DNA of 64,000 nt from positions 4,402,001 to 4,466,000 of the forward strand of contig JAIQDT010000061.1 in the NCBI GenBank assembly GCA_021521415.1, in the 5' to 3' direction. Below are positions 43,772 to 62,025 of the stretch, piece by piece. The translations under genes were made by a program, and so were the position numbers. The stretch is from Bidens hawaiensis (taxonomy: Eukaryota > Streptophyta > Magnoliopsida > Asterales > Asteraceae). The notes beneath the pieces are model-generated. The model searched no databases. It was not told the DNA's origin and worked only from the letters and a program-made list of their open reading frames with translations. The stretch's first letter is position 1, and each line of letters starts with the position of its first letter.

Positions 43772-46700
43772 ATGGCCGCAATCAACAATCCACCTAACGT
43801 TATTATTCCACCCGTTAACAACCTATCACTAAGATCTATTCTCGATAAGGATCGTCTAAATTATACCAACTTTATGGATTGGTATCGAAACTTGAGAATT
43901 GTTCTCAAACAAGAAAAGAAATATTACGTGATAGACGAGCCTATTCCCGAAGAACCTAGCATTGACGATGCCGATAACTATAACAATTGGGTAAAGCACA
44001 ATAAGGATTCCGTGCAAGGTTCTTGCCTCATGTTGGGAACTATGATTCCCGAAATTCAAAAGGATTTTGAACTTCATGGGGCATACGACATGATCACCCA
44101 ACTTAAGGAAATGTTCCTTACACAAGCTAGGGTGGAACGCTTCGAAACGGTTCTAGCGCTTCATGCATGTCGTATGGAAGAAACCCAATCCGTTTCCTTC
44201 TATGTGCTTAAGATGAAAAGCCACATTGATCGTCTCAAGCGCCTTAATTGTCGCGTCTCAAACGAGTTAGCCACGGATTTGACCCTAAATGGGCTAACCA
44301 AGAAATTTGAGACTTTTGTTATGAATTATAACATGAATGGGTGGGACAAGAGCATTGGTGAGCTTCATGCAATGCTCAAGACGGCCGAGACGGGAATGGG
44401 CAAAAAGGTTTTACCCGTTCTCACGATCAATGAGGGAAGCAATAGGAAGAGGCGTCACCCGGAACCTAAGGCAAAGGTTGCCAAAGGTAAGGGACAAGTC
44501 ATGGCTAAGTTCAAGGGAAAGGCGAAAGCGGGACCACCCAAACCAAAAGAAAAGAAGCCAAAGGTTTGCGTGGAGGATCCGTGTTTTGGATGTGGGGAGA
44601 TAGGGCATTGGATGAGGAATTGTCCAACCTACCTAAAAGAGTTGAAAGCTAAGAGGGATGCGGGGCAAACTTCGGGTACAACTTTCATGATTCATGTTGA
44701 TCTTAATATTATTTCCTCTAACACATGGGTATTGGATACCGGATGTGGAACTCATATTTGCAATTTGTTGCAGGGGTTCAAAGGAAATGAAGGATTCAAT
44801 AAGAGAGATATTAGTCTCTTCATGGGCAACAGAGCAAAGGTTGTTGTCGAAGCCCGAGAGGACTACATTTTGAAGCTTCCAAATGGTTTGGAAGTTATGT
44901 TAAATAATGTTTTGTATGCTCCTAGTTTGACTAGGAATATTATTTCTGTTTCCTTGTTAAGACAATATGGTTATGATTTTAAGTTTATGGATGATTGTAT
45001 TTATGTTTTCATAAATGATGTATTTTATTTTAAAGCAATGCCATCTAATGGCATTTATGAATTAGTTCATGATAACACATCTTATGATAACATGTTGTAC
45101 CAATCAAGCACCGAAAGACTCAAAATGGATTTGAGTAAAACTTATATTTGGCATTGTCGTCTTGGTCACATAAACAAAGATCGCATACATACACTTCAAA
45201 AGAATGGTCTTTTGGAATCAAGCGATGATTCATTCGATAAATGCGAGTCTTATATGTTAGGAAAGATGACCGAGGACCCCTTTAGTGGAACAAACCAAAG
45301 GGCAAAAGACTTATTAGGTATCATACATTCGGATGTATGTGGTCCTTTTAAGGCAATGACAAGGAATGGTGAAAGATACTTCATTACCTTTATTGACGAC
45401 TATAGTCATTATGGGTATGTGTACTTGTTAAGACACAAAGATGAGGCTTTTGAAATGTTCAAAATCTTCCAAAATGAAGTACAAAATCAACTCGATAAAA
45501 CCATCAAAGTACTTCGTTCGGATAGAGGAGGTGAATACCTAAGTGATGCTTTCCAAGATCATCTTAGAAGTTGTGGGATCATCTCACAACTTACTCCACC
45601 GGGAACACCACAACATAATGGTGTGTCCGAGAGGAGAAATCGAACTCTATTAGATATGGTTCGATCTATGATGGCTAGAAGCACATTGCCTCTATCATTT
45701 TGGGGTTTCGCTTTGCTCTCCGCGGCCCGTATTCTAAATATGGCCCCAACCAAGAAAGTGGACAAGACACCTTTTGAAATATGGAATGGAAGGGCTCCAT
45801 CATTAACATATTTAAAGGTATGGGGTTGTGAGGCTTATGTCAAGAACAACACCCAAAACAAACTTAAAAGTCGGTCCACTAAGTGTATCTTTGTAGGATA
45901 TCCCAAGGACTCAATGGGATATTATTTCTACAACCCAACCGAGCAAAAAGTATTCGTTGCTCGAAAGGCCGAGTTCTTGGAAACTAAGTTCCTTATGGAA
46001 GGTACTAGTAGAACAGTGGAACTTGAGGAGGATCGAGAACCACAAGCCGATACACTTTTGGTTGACACTAGCAATCAACAAGAGGTTGTTGAGAATGATG
46101 AAATGGTTGATCAAAACACACTAAACGTTCGCAAATCCGGTAGAATTAGACATCCACCCGAAAGATATGGATTTTTCATAGATGGATGCTATGTGGTAGA
46201 TTCGGATGAACCCACCAATACCGTGATGCAATGTCACAATCCGATTGTGACAAATGGCTTGAAGCCATGAATGTAGAGATGCAATCCATGCATGACAACC
46301 AAGTATGGGATTTTGTTGTACCACCTCTTAATTCCAAACCGGTTGGAAGTAAGTGGGTTTTCGAGAAGAAAACCGATATGCATGGAAACTTGGATACTTA
46401 TAAAGCAAGACTTGTAGCAAAAGGTTTCACTCAAACTCAAGGGGTTGACTATGATGAAACTTTTTCTCCCGTAGCAATGCTAAAGTCTATTAGGATATTG
46501 TTTGCCATAGCCGCACATTATGACTATGAGATATGGCAAATAGATGTCAAAACCGCTTTTCTAAATGGGCATCTTGAGGAAGATGTCTATATGGTTCAAC
46601 CCGAAGGTTTTGTCGATCCACAACATCCTAACAAAGTATGCAAGTTAAAGAAATCAATCTATGGATTGAAACAAGCATCTAGAAGTTGGAATCACCGTTT

Positions 46701-47779
46701 TGATGAAGAAGTTAAGAAATTTGGATTAATCAAAAATGGTGATGAAGCTTGTGTGTATAAGAAAGCTAGTGGGAGCATCATTACCTTCTTAGTATTGTAT
46801 GTTGATGACATACTACTATTTGGGAATGACATTCCAACCATGGAAGGTGTAAAAGCATGGCTTGGAAGTTGTTTTTCCATCAAAGATCTTGGTGAAGCCG
46901 CCTATATTTTGGGAATAAAGATCTATAAGGATAGATCAAGGCGGTTGATAGGTTTAAACCAAAGTGCATACATTGACAAAATCCTGAAAAGGTTCAAGAT
47001 GGAAAACTCTAAGAGAGGTTTGGTACCTATTCAAAGAGGAACGATATTGAGTGCGTCTCAATGTCCAAGCTCAAAGGAAGAGCAAGATAAAATGAATGGG
47101 ATCCCATACGCATCGGCTATTGGATCCATCATGTATGCAATGGTATGCACTAGACCGGATGTGTCATGCGCTTTAAGCATGACAAGTAGATTCCAACATA
47201 ATCCGGGAAGTAGCCATTGGATGGCGGTCAAGAGTATATTAAAATACCTTAGAAGGACTAAGGATATGTTTCTAATATACGGTTCGGGTGAGGAGGAACT
47301 CGTCGTAAAGGGGTACACAGATGCGAGTTTCCAAACCGATCGAGATGATTCTCGATCACAATCGGTATATGTTTTCGTTATGAATGGTGGAGCAGTCTCT
47401 TGGAAGAACTCGAAGGGTAGCTTTGTCCACAGAATCGGAATACATCGCCACCTCATTGACAGCTCAAGAAGCTGCGTGGATTAGGAAATTCATTGCCGAC
47501 CTAGGGGTGGTCCGTACCATTCAGCACCCTCTAGAAATCTTTTGTGACAACGAGGGTGCGATTGCTCAAATCAAGGAACCTTGTGCTCATCAAAAGACGA
47601 GGCACATTGAGTGGAGGTTCAACTACATAAGGGATGAAGTTGAGAAAGGAAAGATATGTATTCGCAAAGTTCACACCGATCCAAACATTTCGGATCCACT
47701 CACGAAGCTCCTTGAAAGGCCAAAGCATGAAGGTCACACTTGTGCCTTAGGACTTCGATATTCTAGTGATTGGATATGA
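43772..47779 (+). pseudogene. gag-pol: Gag-pol of copia 3, two frameshifts
   Basis: The start is ATG at 43772. First frame (to 46270): Gag, one CCHC knuckle CFGCGEIGHWMRNC, protease WVLDTGCGTHIC, pre-integrase IWHCRLGHINKDR, and integrase with D in HSDVCGPF, D in RSDRGGEY and E in GVSERRNRTL. Second frame (46231-47484): reverse transcriptase with QIDVKTAFLNG and YVDDILLFG. Third frame (47384-47779): RNase H with STESEYIA and TRHIEWRFNYIRD. Shifts lie near 46230 and near 47420; each needs one base. The total of about 1,335 codons is normal. It belongs to a different copia lineage from the Sireviruses. Confidence 0.93.
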
Positions 47780-48543
47780 TCTAATTTTGTATTTGGATAT
47801 CGGAACAATTGTTATTTTCACTCATTCATATGATTATGGTTTATCATTATGACATTTTGAGTTACGTTCCATTTTAGTATGTTTAAATCCATGAATAAGT
47901 TAATTATTCTAAATGTCCGTAGTCGCTCATAATTGTGGGAACAAGTATGAAGGTAAGACTATTATGAACTTGGATTGGTAGATATTCATAAGGTATGAAT
48001 ATAGAGCAAAAGGTTGTTGCCAAGGTTTATAGATATTTATGGGATATAAATATTGGACTGACCCGCTCTCAAATGTTACTACATGGAATCTTTCTGATTG
48101 ATCATAAGTAAATTTGAGTAAAAGGCGAATATCATAGTATCCTCCGACCTGAGATACATATTGGGTCTTGATATTCACCAACTATTATACTTTGACTTAG
48201 TTCTTCGCTGCTCTAAAACATGACAGTTCATAAGTCTAAGATCAGGTATAGTACAAGGTGATTGTGAGAGACGTATGTAGTCAAGAGGGGATTTGTCCCT
48301 CTTATTCGTTGAGAGTAAGATGTCTAAGGCCTGCTAAGTTAAATCAACAGAGAATGATCACTCTGTGTCTCTGGATTTGACATGACATCTGTGGCAAAAG
48401 GATAAATGATAGATTCACCTAAATCATTTCAAGGGACTTGAAGGGGATGATGTTATTGAATGGCACTTCGTCATGCGTATTAGGGGTAGTAAACCGTAGT
48501 TTGGTTGTATTTGCTACTTGCATCAATCTTCTATGTATCTTGT
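47780..48543 (+). other. 3' untranslated part of copia 3
   Basis: Non-coding, between the end of RNase H and the polypurine tract; nothing else seen. Confidence 0.6.
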
Positions 48544-48556
48544 ACAAGTGGGAGAT
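48544..48556 (+). promoter_or_regulatory. Polypurine tract of copia 3
   Basis: ACAAGTGGGAGAT lies directly before the 3' LTR. Confidence 0.85.
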
Positions 48557-49538
48557 TGTTGGACTCGGTCTGCCCAAGACACATATCATTATTGATGTGG
48601 CTAGTACGTTATGATCCAAGTCGGGTCATACCCAATAACAAGCTAGACAAACACCAATAATATTTGTTTATATATGATATGATCATAACAAACAAATATT
48701 ACACTTGAGTTATTTGGAAAGGGGTTTCTAAATACATTGTACTTGTGAAATAAATAAATCATATGGATGATTTATACTTTGAGAGAGAGCATTCCATTGT
48801 GTTATTTAAGATGGTTGAATAACAATATGTGAATAATGGTTACCAAGCATGTTATCTATATTGTGTTATATTTATTTTGGGAAATAACACAATGTGAGTT
48901 TTATGATATAAAACTTATTTAAAGACAAAAATATATATAAAATTTGAAATGGGTGAGAGGGTGGCTGCCCCCCTCCCCCCCCCCCCCCCCCCCCCTTTTA
49001 CTCTCTTACACCTTTTATTTTATATTATTATGTTTTCTTTAGTGGAGACATGCATTGGATGTGAGTGGGTGCCATGGGTGGTGCTTCCATTAACTCCCTA
49101 ACTCTCTTTAATTCATTCTTACAATTTTTTGCAAGTAACAAAACATTCCTCTCTTCCTTTTCTCTCCCATTTTCGGCCACAAGGAAGAACATCAAGGAGG
49201 AGTTGGTTTTTCAAGTGAATTCTAGCTAAACAAAGGTGTATTGTCAGAGGCTTGGGGTATGCTAGCTTGAGGAGCTTCCATATTCAAGTTCTTGCCTTTC
49301 AATCACTCTTTCTTCACCCGGCTTTTGGTTTACTTGAAAGGTAGTTTAACATGCATGAACTTATAGTGACATGCATGTGTTTGATAGTATGTATTTCGTA
49401 TATGGATCTGGGTTTGGGTTTCGCATGTATAAAATTGGTTTTATACACTATAAACTAACAAGATTTAAAACATTTATCCGCTGCGTTTTTGATAAAAGTA
49501 AGATTTTATCACTTTAATAATCTTGTTAAAACCCAACA
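48557..49538 (+). repeat. 3' LTR of copia 3
   Basis: 982 bp, close match to the 5' LTR. The C-run at about 48970-48996 is longer and interrupted once by CT. Followed by GATGG. Confidence 0.95.
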
Positions 49539-49543
49539 GATGG

Positions 49544-50127
49544 TTGTGTTTGTCAGGGCAAAAGCAGTGAGGAGAGGTAATTGCTGGCCGTAGTGAAGGA
49601 TCAAAATCCTTTATGACCTAAAATTTATTATAAATTCAAACATGACAAAAACAATCATTTGAGATGGGTAACAGAACGGACATTAATATGATGAATACAA
49701 TACCATGTAAAATACAAAATACAAATATAAGAATTAAACAAATGAAACTTATAAAAATACCATATTCACGTTCTTCAAACAAGTACATATTACAAGGATA
49801 CAATTAAAAATCTTGGTCTTCAACAATAATTAATTTTTACAAGTCAAAACATCGAGTAAGCTAGTGAATCAACATGGTCTTTATTAGGCTGTTAGCTTCT
49901 TAATAGTCTTTCCAATATCTTCACACTTCCCACAAATTCCATCAACCAAAATGACAGATATACCCCTCCTGCCCAATTCACGCTGTCCCAGGGGTTGTAT
50001 AGTCATTTCCTACCGGCAAAGCCCTTACATGACTTGACCCGTAACCAAAGACCCGTTAAACGAGTCAATACCACTGACTACCGGGCCCGCCTTGGGCAGC
50101 AGCAACTTTTCGTGGAACGTATGGGGG
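49544..50127 (-). other. Presumed 3' flank of MPK16-like gene
   Basis: Between the kinase stop codon and the copia insertion; AT-rich, no other gene. The copia element lies about 590 bp downstream of the stop codon. Confidence 0.5.
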
Positions 50128-54825
<4,698 letters not shown>

Positions 54826-55458
54826 CACTGCGGCAAATCATCAAACACCTGGTGTGCAGCCTACCAAAACTCAAATCAACCACAAATTCGTCAACACCAG
54901 ATCCCAAAACCAATCGAAAACACAAAACCCCCAAATTTTAAAAAGTTTACAACGGTTAATTCAAAAAAAATAGAAACTTTGTGAGCTAGGGTTAGTACTT
55001 AGTGGTATAAATGAATCGGAGCGCGTGGGATCTAAAATGATAAAAGGGTTTTGAAACGATGAAATCAAAGAATGGATCTATGAAAACAAGAGATCGATGA
55101 TGACTATTGTACAAGAACTATGTGGAAATTGGTGGGTTACCCTTTTGGGTTTTTGTGTTGTAATTGTAAGTAGGGGTTGAAGGATTTTGGATAGGGATTT
55201 AGAGTATCTGAACATTTTGATAAGCTAAGCTAATAATGGAAATATGTGACAACAACAAGAAAGAATCTTGATTTTACATCTCAAAAATATTATTGTCATT
55301 TTTTTTGTTTTTTGGATAATTTTTATTTGCCTTACCTTTTTAGGGGTGAATATAGACCACTTGGAGAGGAGTTATTGCCTTCAGTTACATCGTTGTGATC
55401 CTATTAATATATGTCCATATTCTCTTAGGTATTTCCTATTTGTTTTGTTGTTAGTAAA
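54826..55458 (-). promoter_or_regulatory. 5' UTR and promoter region of MPK16-like gene
   Basis: No coding frame. On the minus strand the 270 bases before the ATG look like a leader, with CTAGGG-rich and TTTTGGG motifs. No distinct TATA is assigned. The triple repeat at 55459-55872 ends the clean upstream region. Confidence 0.45.
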
Positions 55459-55872
55459 GGTGAGTGTAAACTGGGTAAGATCCACGAGATAGGAATCGAT
55501 TAATCCCGGTTATATTATAATAAGGTTGGTTTTTGGGTTCTGAAAATATCATTTATCGGGTTCGGCTCGGGCATGGCGGGTAAGATCCGTCTGTTCCTAT
55601 AGAGGTGAGCATAAACCGGGTAAGACCGGTGACACCCAAACCAATTAGACTCAGTTATTTACAATAGGGTCGATTCTCAGGTTTTGAGAATATAGTCAAC
55701 CGGGTATGGGTCGGGTATGACCCGCTTGCTCCTATAGAGGTGAGCATCAACCAAGAAAAACCTGTGAGATTTCAACCAATCAGGCTCAGTTATTTACAAT
55801 AAGGTTGGTTCCCGGGTTCTAAGAATACTGTTAATCAGGTCGGGTATTGTGACTAAGACCCGTTTGCTCACC
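55459..55872. repeat. Three tandem 134-145-bp units upstream of the kinase gene
   Basis: Units 55459-55603, 55604-55738 and 55739-55872 each start GGTGAGYRT and carry ACCGGGTAAGAYC and TCAGTTATTTACAATA. The outermost ends GGTGAG...CTCACC are inverse, so this looks like a MITE that expanded as a tandem array. Confidence 0.8.
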
Positions 55873-57498
55873 ACTAGTTATTTTAGAGTTCTAATTCTAC
55901 ATCATCCTATACTATATAGTAAACATAAAGAAAAAGAAAAAAAATTAAAAGTTTGAGGGTTTTACCAGGGGTCTCATCAAAGTAACAAGTCTCTATCTCT
56001 AAGAGGTAAAGTATGTTGCCATCACACTTCCCTACCAATGGCTCTCTACCATGAGTGTGATTATATTAGGTATACTTGTTTGTTTATTTGTTTGAAATTT
56101 ATTGATTAAACGAATTTACTTATTTTTAATGGTGATCTACTTCTTGGATATTTGATAAGCTTAAAAGATATATATCAAAGAGTGGTAAAAACATGGAGAT
56201 GTTGCTTGTTAATATATTATGTACGTGTTTGCTTTAAAATCTGATAGGACATGAATTTAAAATGAAATTTGTGGGTTTGAGTATATTCTAAGTATGTTAA
56301 GATTAGTGGTGTTTGACTAAACAATGGAAGAGTTACAAAGTGTTGATATGCAAACATGTCGTTTATGATGAAAAGAGTGATGCAAGAAGGATTGAAGATG
56401 AAGTATTGAAGTTAAGAGAGCTGCTAAAGAATTGATACGACAAATGTTAAGTAAACAACTGATATAGTGTGTGATAAACAAAGTGCTTATTAGTTGAAGG
56501 AGAGTGTTTACCTTGCAATTGAATTCAGATTGACTTTAATAAAATTAAGTTTGTAGACAAGTAGATATATACCAACAAATACAATTTGCTATAAGCAAGT
56601 TGGATTGAAATATTAAATCACTCAAATTCACCATCCACTAGAAACTGAATTGACTTGCAACATTTATAATTCTTTTAATATTAACCAAAGCAAAGGTTGA
56701 TTAAATAAAACTATTAAAATTTATTAGATCCTTTATATATGTTTCAATTATAGATAAAAATTATATACCACGTGGTATTCATCATGAAAGTAAATTATAC
56801 TTTAATAGTTTAATGGGACTTTCTGTAACGCAGCATATATAAATTATAAATCAAAGCTATATTGGAGGGACCCTAACTTTCATTTTCATGCCACCTTTTT
56901 ATAAATTAAATTGTATCCATCTCATATTTTGCTTTAATTTCTATCAATAATTATTGTGGTGGTGAACGTGACGTGCCTTTAGTATCCTTTCACAACAGGT
57001 AATGCACATTTAGTTTTTAGTCTGCATTAATAATAATAAATTTGTATATAATATTATATTATCATTTAACTTATTAGAGTAATTTTAAGAATAAGTTCAA
57101 TTCCACTGGGTCCAAGTTATGTGTTTCGATTGTGTTGGTTAGGATGTGGGTAGTCGTTCCTACACGACTTTTAATATATGAATATCCCGATTAGAAAATA
57201 ACTATTCATAGTTAGGAGCCGTCACGTATTCGCAAATCTTCTTTTTGTATAATTAATATTTAACACCGAATTATTAAGAATAATATTTTTCCTAATAGTA
57301 TTTGATGGGGGTCATAGGTACCTTCTTTCTTTTAAAGTCTTGCAATAGGTTAGGTTAGGTTGACTAAAACCTTAAGTAGTTTTTTTAAGGGGTAATTTTA
57401 TAGAATAATAATCAAGTTTTAAAAGTGTTTTAGATCACTCAACTTTAAAATGTATTTCAATTAAATCACTCGCATAGTTTATTAGATAAAAGGTTTTA
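55873..57498. other. No supported gene
   Basis: AT-rich intergenic DNA; nothing recognised. Confidence 0.5.
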
Positions 57499-57507
57499 AC
57501 GTTTTTT

Positions 57508-57995
57508 GGTAAATTGGATTTTAATAATCTCAACTTAGAAAATAGCTGTCCGCGACTGTTTGTTTTTCATTTGACCCCCCTTAAAAAAAACTTAATGGTG
57601 TTAAGTTTTTTTAAAATTTTAAATTGATGTTTTAGGGCTTTCGTCCGGAATGAGGATACGGAATCGATTGATGTAAAACTTATCTCAAAACGGTGGTCCA
57701 AACGACTAAAGGATGCTTCAATTCCGGTGTGTAAACTTTTAATTAACAAAAATCAAGCTATTTGGAGCACCATTTAAAGATAAGTTTTGCATCAATCGAT
57801 TCATATACTCATTTCGATCGAAAGCCCTAAAACATCAATTTGAAAATTGGAAAAAATTTAACGTCGTTAAGTTTTTTAACAGGGGTCCAATGAAAACAAA
57901 TTGTGTGAAAGTTGGGACCGTTGACTGCTATTTTTAAAATTGAGATTATTATCGGCCAACTGCATTAAGTTGGGATTATTAAAATCCAATTCGCC
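57508..57995. mobile_element. MULE-type MITE, about 240-bp arms
   Basis: The ends GGTAAATTGGATTTTAATAAT and ATTATTAAAATCCAATTCGCC are inverse, and the arms continue to the centre near 57740. Flanks ACGTTTTTT (57499-57507) and ATGTTTCTT (57996-58004) match at 7 of 9. Confidence 0.78.
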
Positions 57996-58628
57996 ATGTT
58001 TCTTTAGCCTTTTTCTTTTTTGTTTCACATAGGAAATCTTGTTATCTTTTTTTTTATGTTGATGTTAAGTGGCGACGTGAATTTTATTTTTTATTTTTAA
58101 ATTTTAATATAATTAACGTTTTTTTTAAATTATCAAAATTTAACTACATATATTGCAAATTCCGACTCCCACATCTTATCCTCTAATTCTTTCTTGACGC
58201 ACAAAAAAATCAGTGAGACTCGATTTGAATATTTAGTGGCCCGATTTGGGGAAAAAAAATACATAAATAGCCTAATTAGAACACTTCTAAAACTTTGTTA
58301 CTATTCTATGAGATATTCTCTTTATTTAATTTGTTTTTGTATTTTTTTTAAATAGCAAATATTAGTTATTCTTTACTTTATAGTTACACAAAGAATTGTA
58401 AAGTACTTTCTTAGCCGAATTTGAATCTATAACCTTCTCCTTAAGAAGCATGTCACTCTACCAAGTAAGAAGTACCGTCTCTGAGAATACATCGACATTC
58501 ATAGATCTTGTGTGAGCAAAAAGAAAAAAAAAAGGCCCTAATATGCGTGCGCGTGTGTGTGACAAATTATTAACATTAAACAAAAGAATACTATTGTAAC
58601 AACATAATGATCTGTTTTAAATAGTTAC

Positions 58629-60078
58629 ATGCAGAGTCGATTAAAAGGTATTATAAAGCCCTTAATTTCAACGGATAAACATAGTCAAATAATTTCAACC
58701 TTCAAGGCATAATTTTATAACAATACCTAGTAATTAGTCTTTCACGAAATCAAAGTTTTCTTGAATTTCAAAGGAATTCAGAAAAAAATTATTTCAACTT
58801 CAAATAATAAACTATCCACAACCCAACTAATACAATAACAGAATTAAACTAGGATGAAATTTAAAACAAAGAAACTGAAATAACACAATAAAATGAAATA
58901 AACTTCTATAGAATGTCACTGCATGGGCTATTTTGAGTGGATTTTTTTTTTTTTTTAATTTTGAGATTTGATTATCTTTCATTCTTTTTTATGATCGGAT
59001 CTCTAGCGGGTTTTTTTGTCTTATTTTATTAGTTTTAAGTCTTCAACTTATTTGGGTCATGTTTAATACATGTTTAATTAGATTAACTAATAGACCTGAT
59101 TGTTGTACAAAAAAATATTATGACCCCCTCCTAGTTTTGAGTCTTCTTTCTAGTTTTGGGCCTTGTGCAATTACACAGCATGCACTGTTGCATAGGCCCA
59201 AATTCGGCCCTGCAAATAGGGAAATCCCATATTTACGTTAAAAGAAAAATATCAACGGTTAAAAAAAATGTTTTATTAATTTTCATCTCTCGACTCATTA
59301 ACCACCTTATTTTTAAAACAATATTGGTAGTTAAAGATGGCATAGGAGGGGATGTGAAGATTTTAAATATGCAGAGTCGATTAAAAGGTATTGTAAAGCC
59401 CTTAATTTTAACGAATAAACATAATCAAATAATTTCAACCTTCAAGGCATAATTTCATAACAATACCTAGTATTTAGTCTTTTACGAAATTTAAGTTTTC
59501 TTGCATTTCAAAGGAATTCAGAAAAAAAAAATTGTCAAATAATAAACTATCCACAACCCAACTAATACAATAACAGAATTAAACTAGGATGAAATTTAAA
59601 ACAAAGAAACTGAAATAACACAATAAAACGAAATAAATGTCTATAGAATGTCGCTGCATGGGCAATTTGTAGTTGATTTTTTTTTTTATTTTGACATTTG
59701 ATTATCTTTCACTCTTTTTTATGATTGGATCTCTAGCGAATTTTTTTTGGGCTTATTTTATTAGTTGTAAGTCTTCAACTTCTTCGGGTCATGCCTAATA
59801 CATGTTTAATTAGATTAACTAATGGACCTGATTGTTGTGTAAAAAATATTATGGCCCCTTTCTGGTTTTGGGCCTTGTGCAGCTTCACAGCGTGCAATAT
59901 TGCACAGGCCCAAATTCAGCCCTGCAAGTAGGGTAATCCCATATTTACGTTAAAAGAAAAATATTAGCGGTTAAAAAAATGTTTTATTAATTTTCATCTC
60001 TCGACTCGTTAACCACCTTATGTTTAAAACAATATTGGTTGTTGAAAATGGCATGGGAAGGGAGGTGAAGATTTAGGC
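58629..60078. repeat. Direct tandem duplication, 740-bp period
   Basis: Unit 1 (58629-59368) and unit 2 (59369-60078) are closely similar along their full length, starting at ATGCAGAGTCGATTAAAAGG. Both contain a CACAGCRTGCA...GGCCCAAATTCRGCCCTGCAA segment like the end of a DNA transposon. No gene. Confidence 0.9.
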
Positions 60079-61319
60079 CGAAGACTACAAGATGTCAACT
60101 TTGAATCCAATTCTTGACGGATTTTATCGGAGTGGATCTTTGGGTGGCGGTTTTTCCCGGAACAGAAGATTCTGGGTATAGGTTATCTCAGATAGTCGGG
60201 CCTTATTCATTGATCGTTAAAAAAAGCTTGAAAATAAACTTGGATTCGGATCATACTTTGTAGTGTTGGAAAGAATCAAGTGAGACGCGTTTATAAAGAC
60301 TTATCTTTACTTAGTGAGAGTGGTTGGTAGTTTAGTGGAACTATATATGTGGTTGCTAATTTATTTGAGCGTTTAGGCATATAATTAACAAATTCAGTGT
60401 TGTGTGCCATTCAGTTGACTCATTGACGACAAAGGCCAGTACCCACCACTGTCACCTGCCTTTATCGTCTACTCCCACCATCGATCCACCTTCACAACCA
60501 CCGCCATATCTCGACACTTCGGGTCGCTGGAAGGCGGCTAACGGTGGTTCGTGGCCGAGTCGCGTTTGAATCTGTGTTTACATTGAATATGTGTTTACAT
60601 TAGTTTGAATTTGTGGTTCACGTCCGATTCGATGGCTCGCCAGAGTAATTGGTGTTTACATTCGATGGTCCGCACCTTCATTGTCGTTATCAATATCTCG
60701 CTGGAGTAATTAGTGTCTAAATGCTTTTGGTTCTTTCATTGCATATTGGACTTATTTATAATATGTGGATGAACTCACTTGCCGGAAATTTGTATATTAT
60801 ACTTTATATAAAGTAATATGTTTTGCTTGGTTTACTTCACCGGTCCAATTCGTCGGAAAAATCGGAACATCAATTATGGGATGAACTCATTGAAAGTCGT
60901 AATAATTTGGGGATAAACAGAAATCTAAACATCAAATTAACCTTAAGAATCAATTTTCCTTATTTTTCGCTTTATTAGTTGGAGATTTGAAAAATAAATT
61001 ATTGAAGTTCGATAATGACTTGGATTTGAGAATAGGGAACCCTAACGGGAGAAGTTGAAGTGATGAATGTAGTAATATATAATTCGTATTTTGTAACTAC
61101 ACCGAAGATTAGTGTAGTTCAAATGATGGGTTTTGTGTGTTGATAAATATAAGTCTCGTTTTGTAAGGCTAAAAAATATGTAAAATGTAAGAAATAGAAT
61201 ATTAGTGTAAAAGTTTGTAAACATGCAGCTTTTTGAAGAGGGAGAAATGATTGAAAAATAATAAAAGTGCAAACTTACAAGAGTTACATACGTTTTAAAA
61301 GAGGTTATATGTTACAAAA
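60079..61319. other. No supported gene
   Basis: A CCACC-rich stretch at 60420-60560 stands out in composition but no frame stays open. The rest is AT-rich. Confidence 0.4.
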
Positions 61320-61334
61320 TTCACTAACTACATG

Positions 61335-61502
61335 AGTCTTACATTATATAAGATTTTACGTGTTTTACATTTACCGAGTACACACGTCTTACATTTGTCA
61401 ATTACACACTTTTTAAAAGAGTTTACATGTGTTACATTATATAAGAATTTACAGGTATTGCATGTACCAGTTACATACATCTTACAAAAGTTTACATGTG
61501 TT
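61335..61502. repeat. Diverged TTACATTATATAAGA/TTACATGTGTTA tandem repeats
   Basis: Several imperfect copies of a 40-50-bp unit with CTTACAT and TTTACATGTGTT; open frames here follow from the repeat. Confidence 0.55.
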
Positions 61503-62025
61503 AATGAAAGTTGTTTACCAAAATCACTCGTTTTCAGTTCTTTATCGTTTGTATCTATGCTTATTATGTTGTACGGCTCAAAACCGACTCGTCTCCGCCG
61601 ACATCACCGAAATAGGGACTTATCACTAACTCACAAATCCCTAAACATATTAATAAATTTATATAGAGTGACCTTTGGTTTGGTCCTTACGGTTCTTAAA
61701 ATTGTCAATATTAGTTCAATAGTTTATTTTAGCCTTTTATGGTACAATACCTTTATTTTAAAATCAATTTTAGTACAACCCATAAACGTTATCCACTTAA
61801 CCGTTATTTAATAAAAAATGTCCCCTCACATGAGAAGATTTTTTTGTCTTTTTGATATGCTACCTTAAAGACTCTTGGCTAACTTTATATCCCTAATAAA
61901 TATAACGCTTTCATTGATCTAGACCATCCATACAATAGGATAACCACATGAACACAACACTATGTCTGATCTTTACCCCGTCTGATGTTTGGATGGTCTG
62001 TATCATTAATGAAAGCGTTGTATGT
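61503..62025. other. No supported gene; MITE-like AT-rich DNA
   Basis: Phrases such as TTGGTCCTTACGGTT near 61680 recall plant MITEs; no ends assigned. Confidence 0.3.

Larger units (their letters stand above)
41312..49538 (+). mobile_element. Complete Ty1/copia retrotransposon 3 with both LTRs
   Basis: The LTRs begin TGTTGGACTCGG and end AAAACCCAACA. GATGG flanks the element on both sides (41307-41311 and 49539-49543). Primer-site-like sequence, gag-pol, polypurine tract and both LTRs are in the right order. The coding frame is broken twice, so it is not autonomous. About seven differences appear in the first 340 LTR bases by eye, suggesting a moderately young insertion. Confidence 0.95.
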
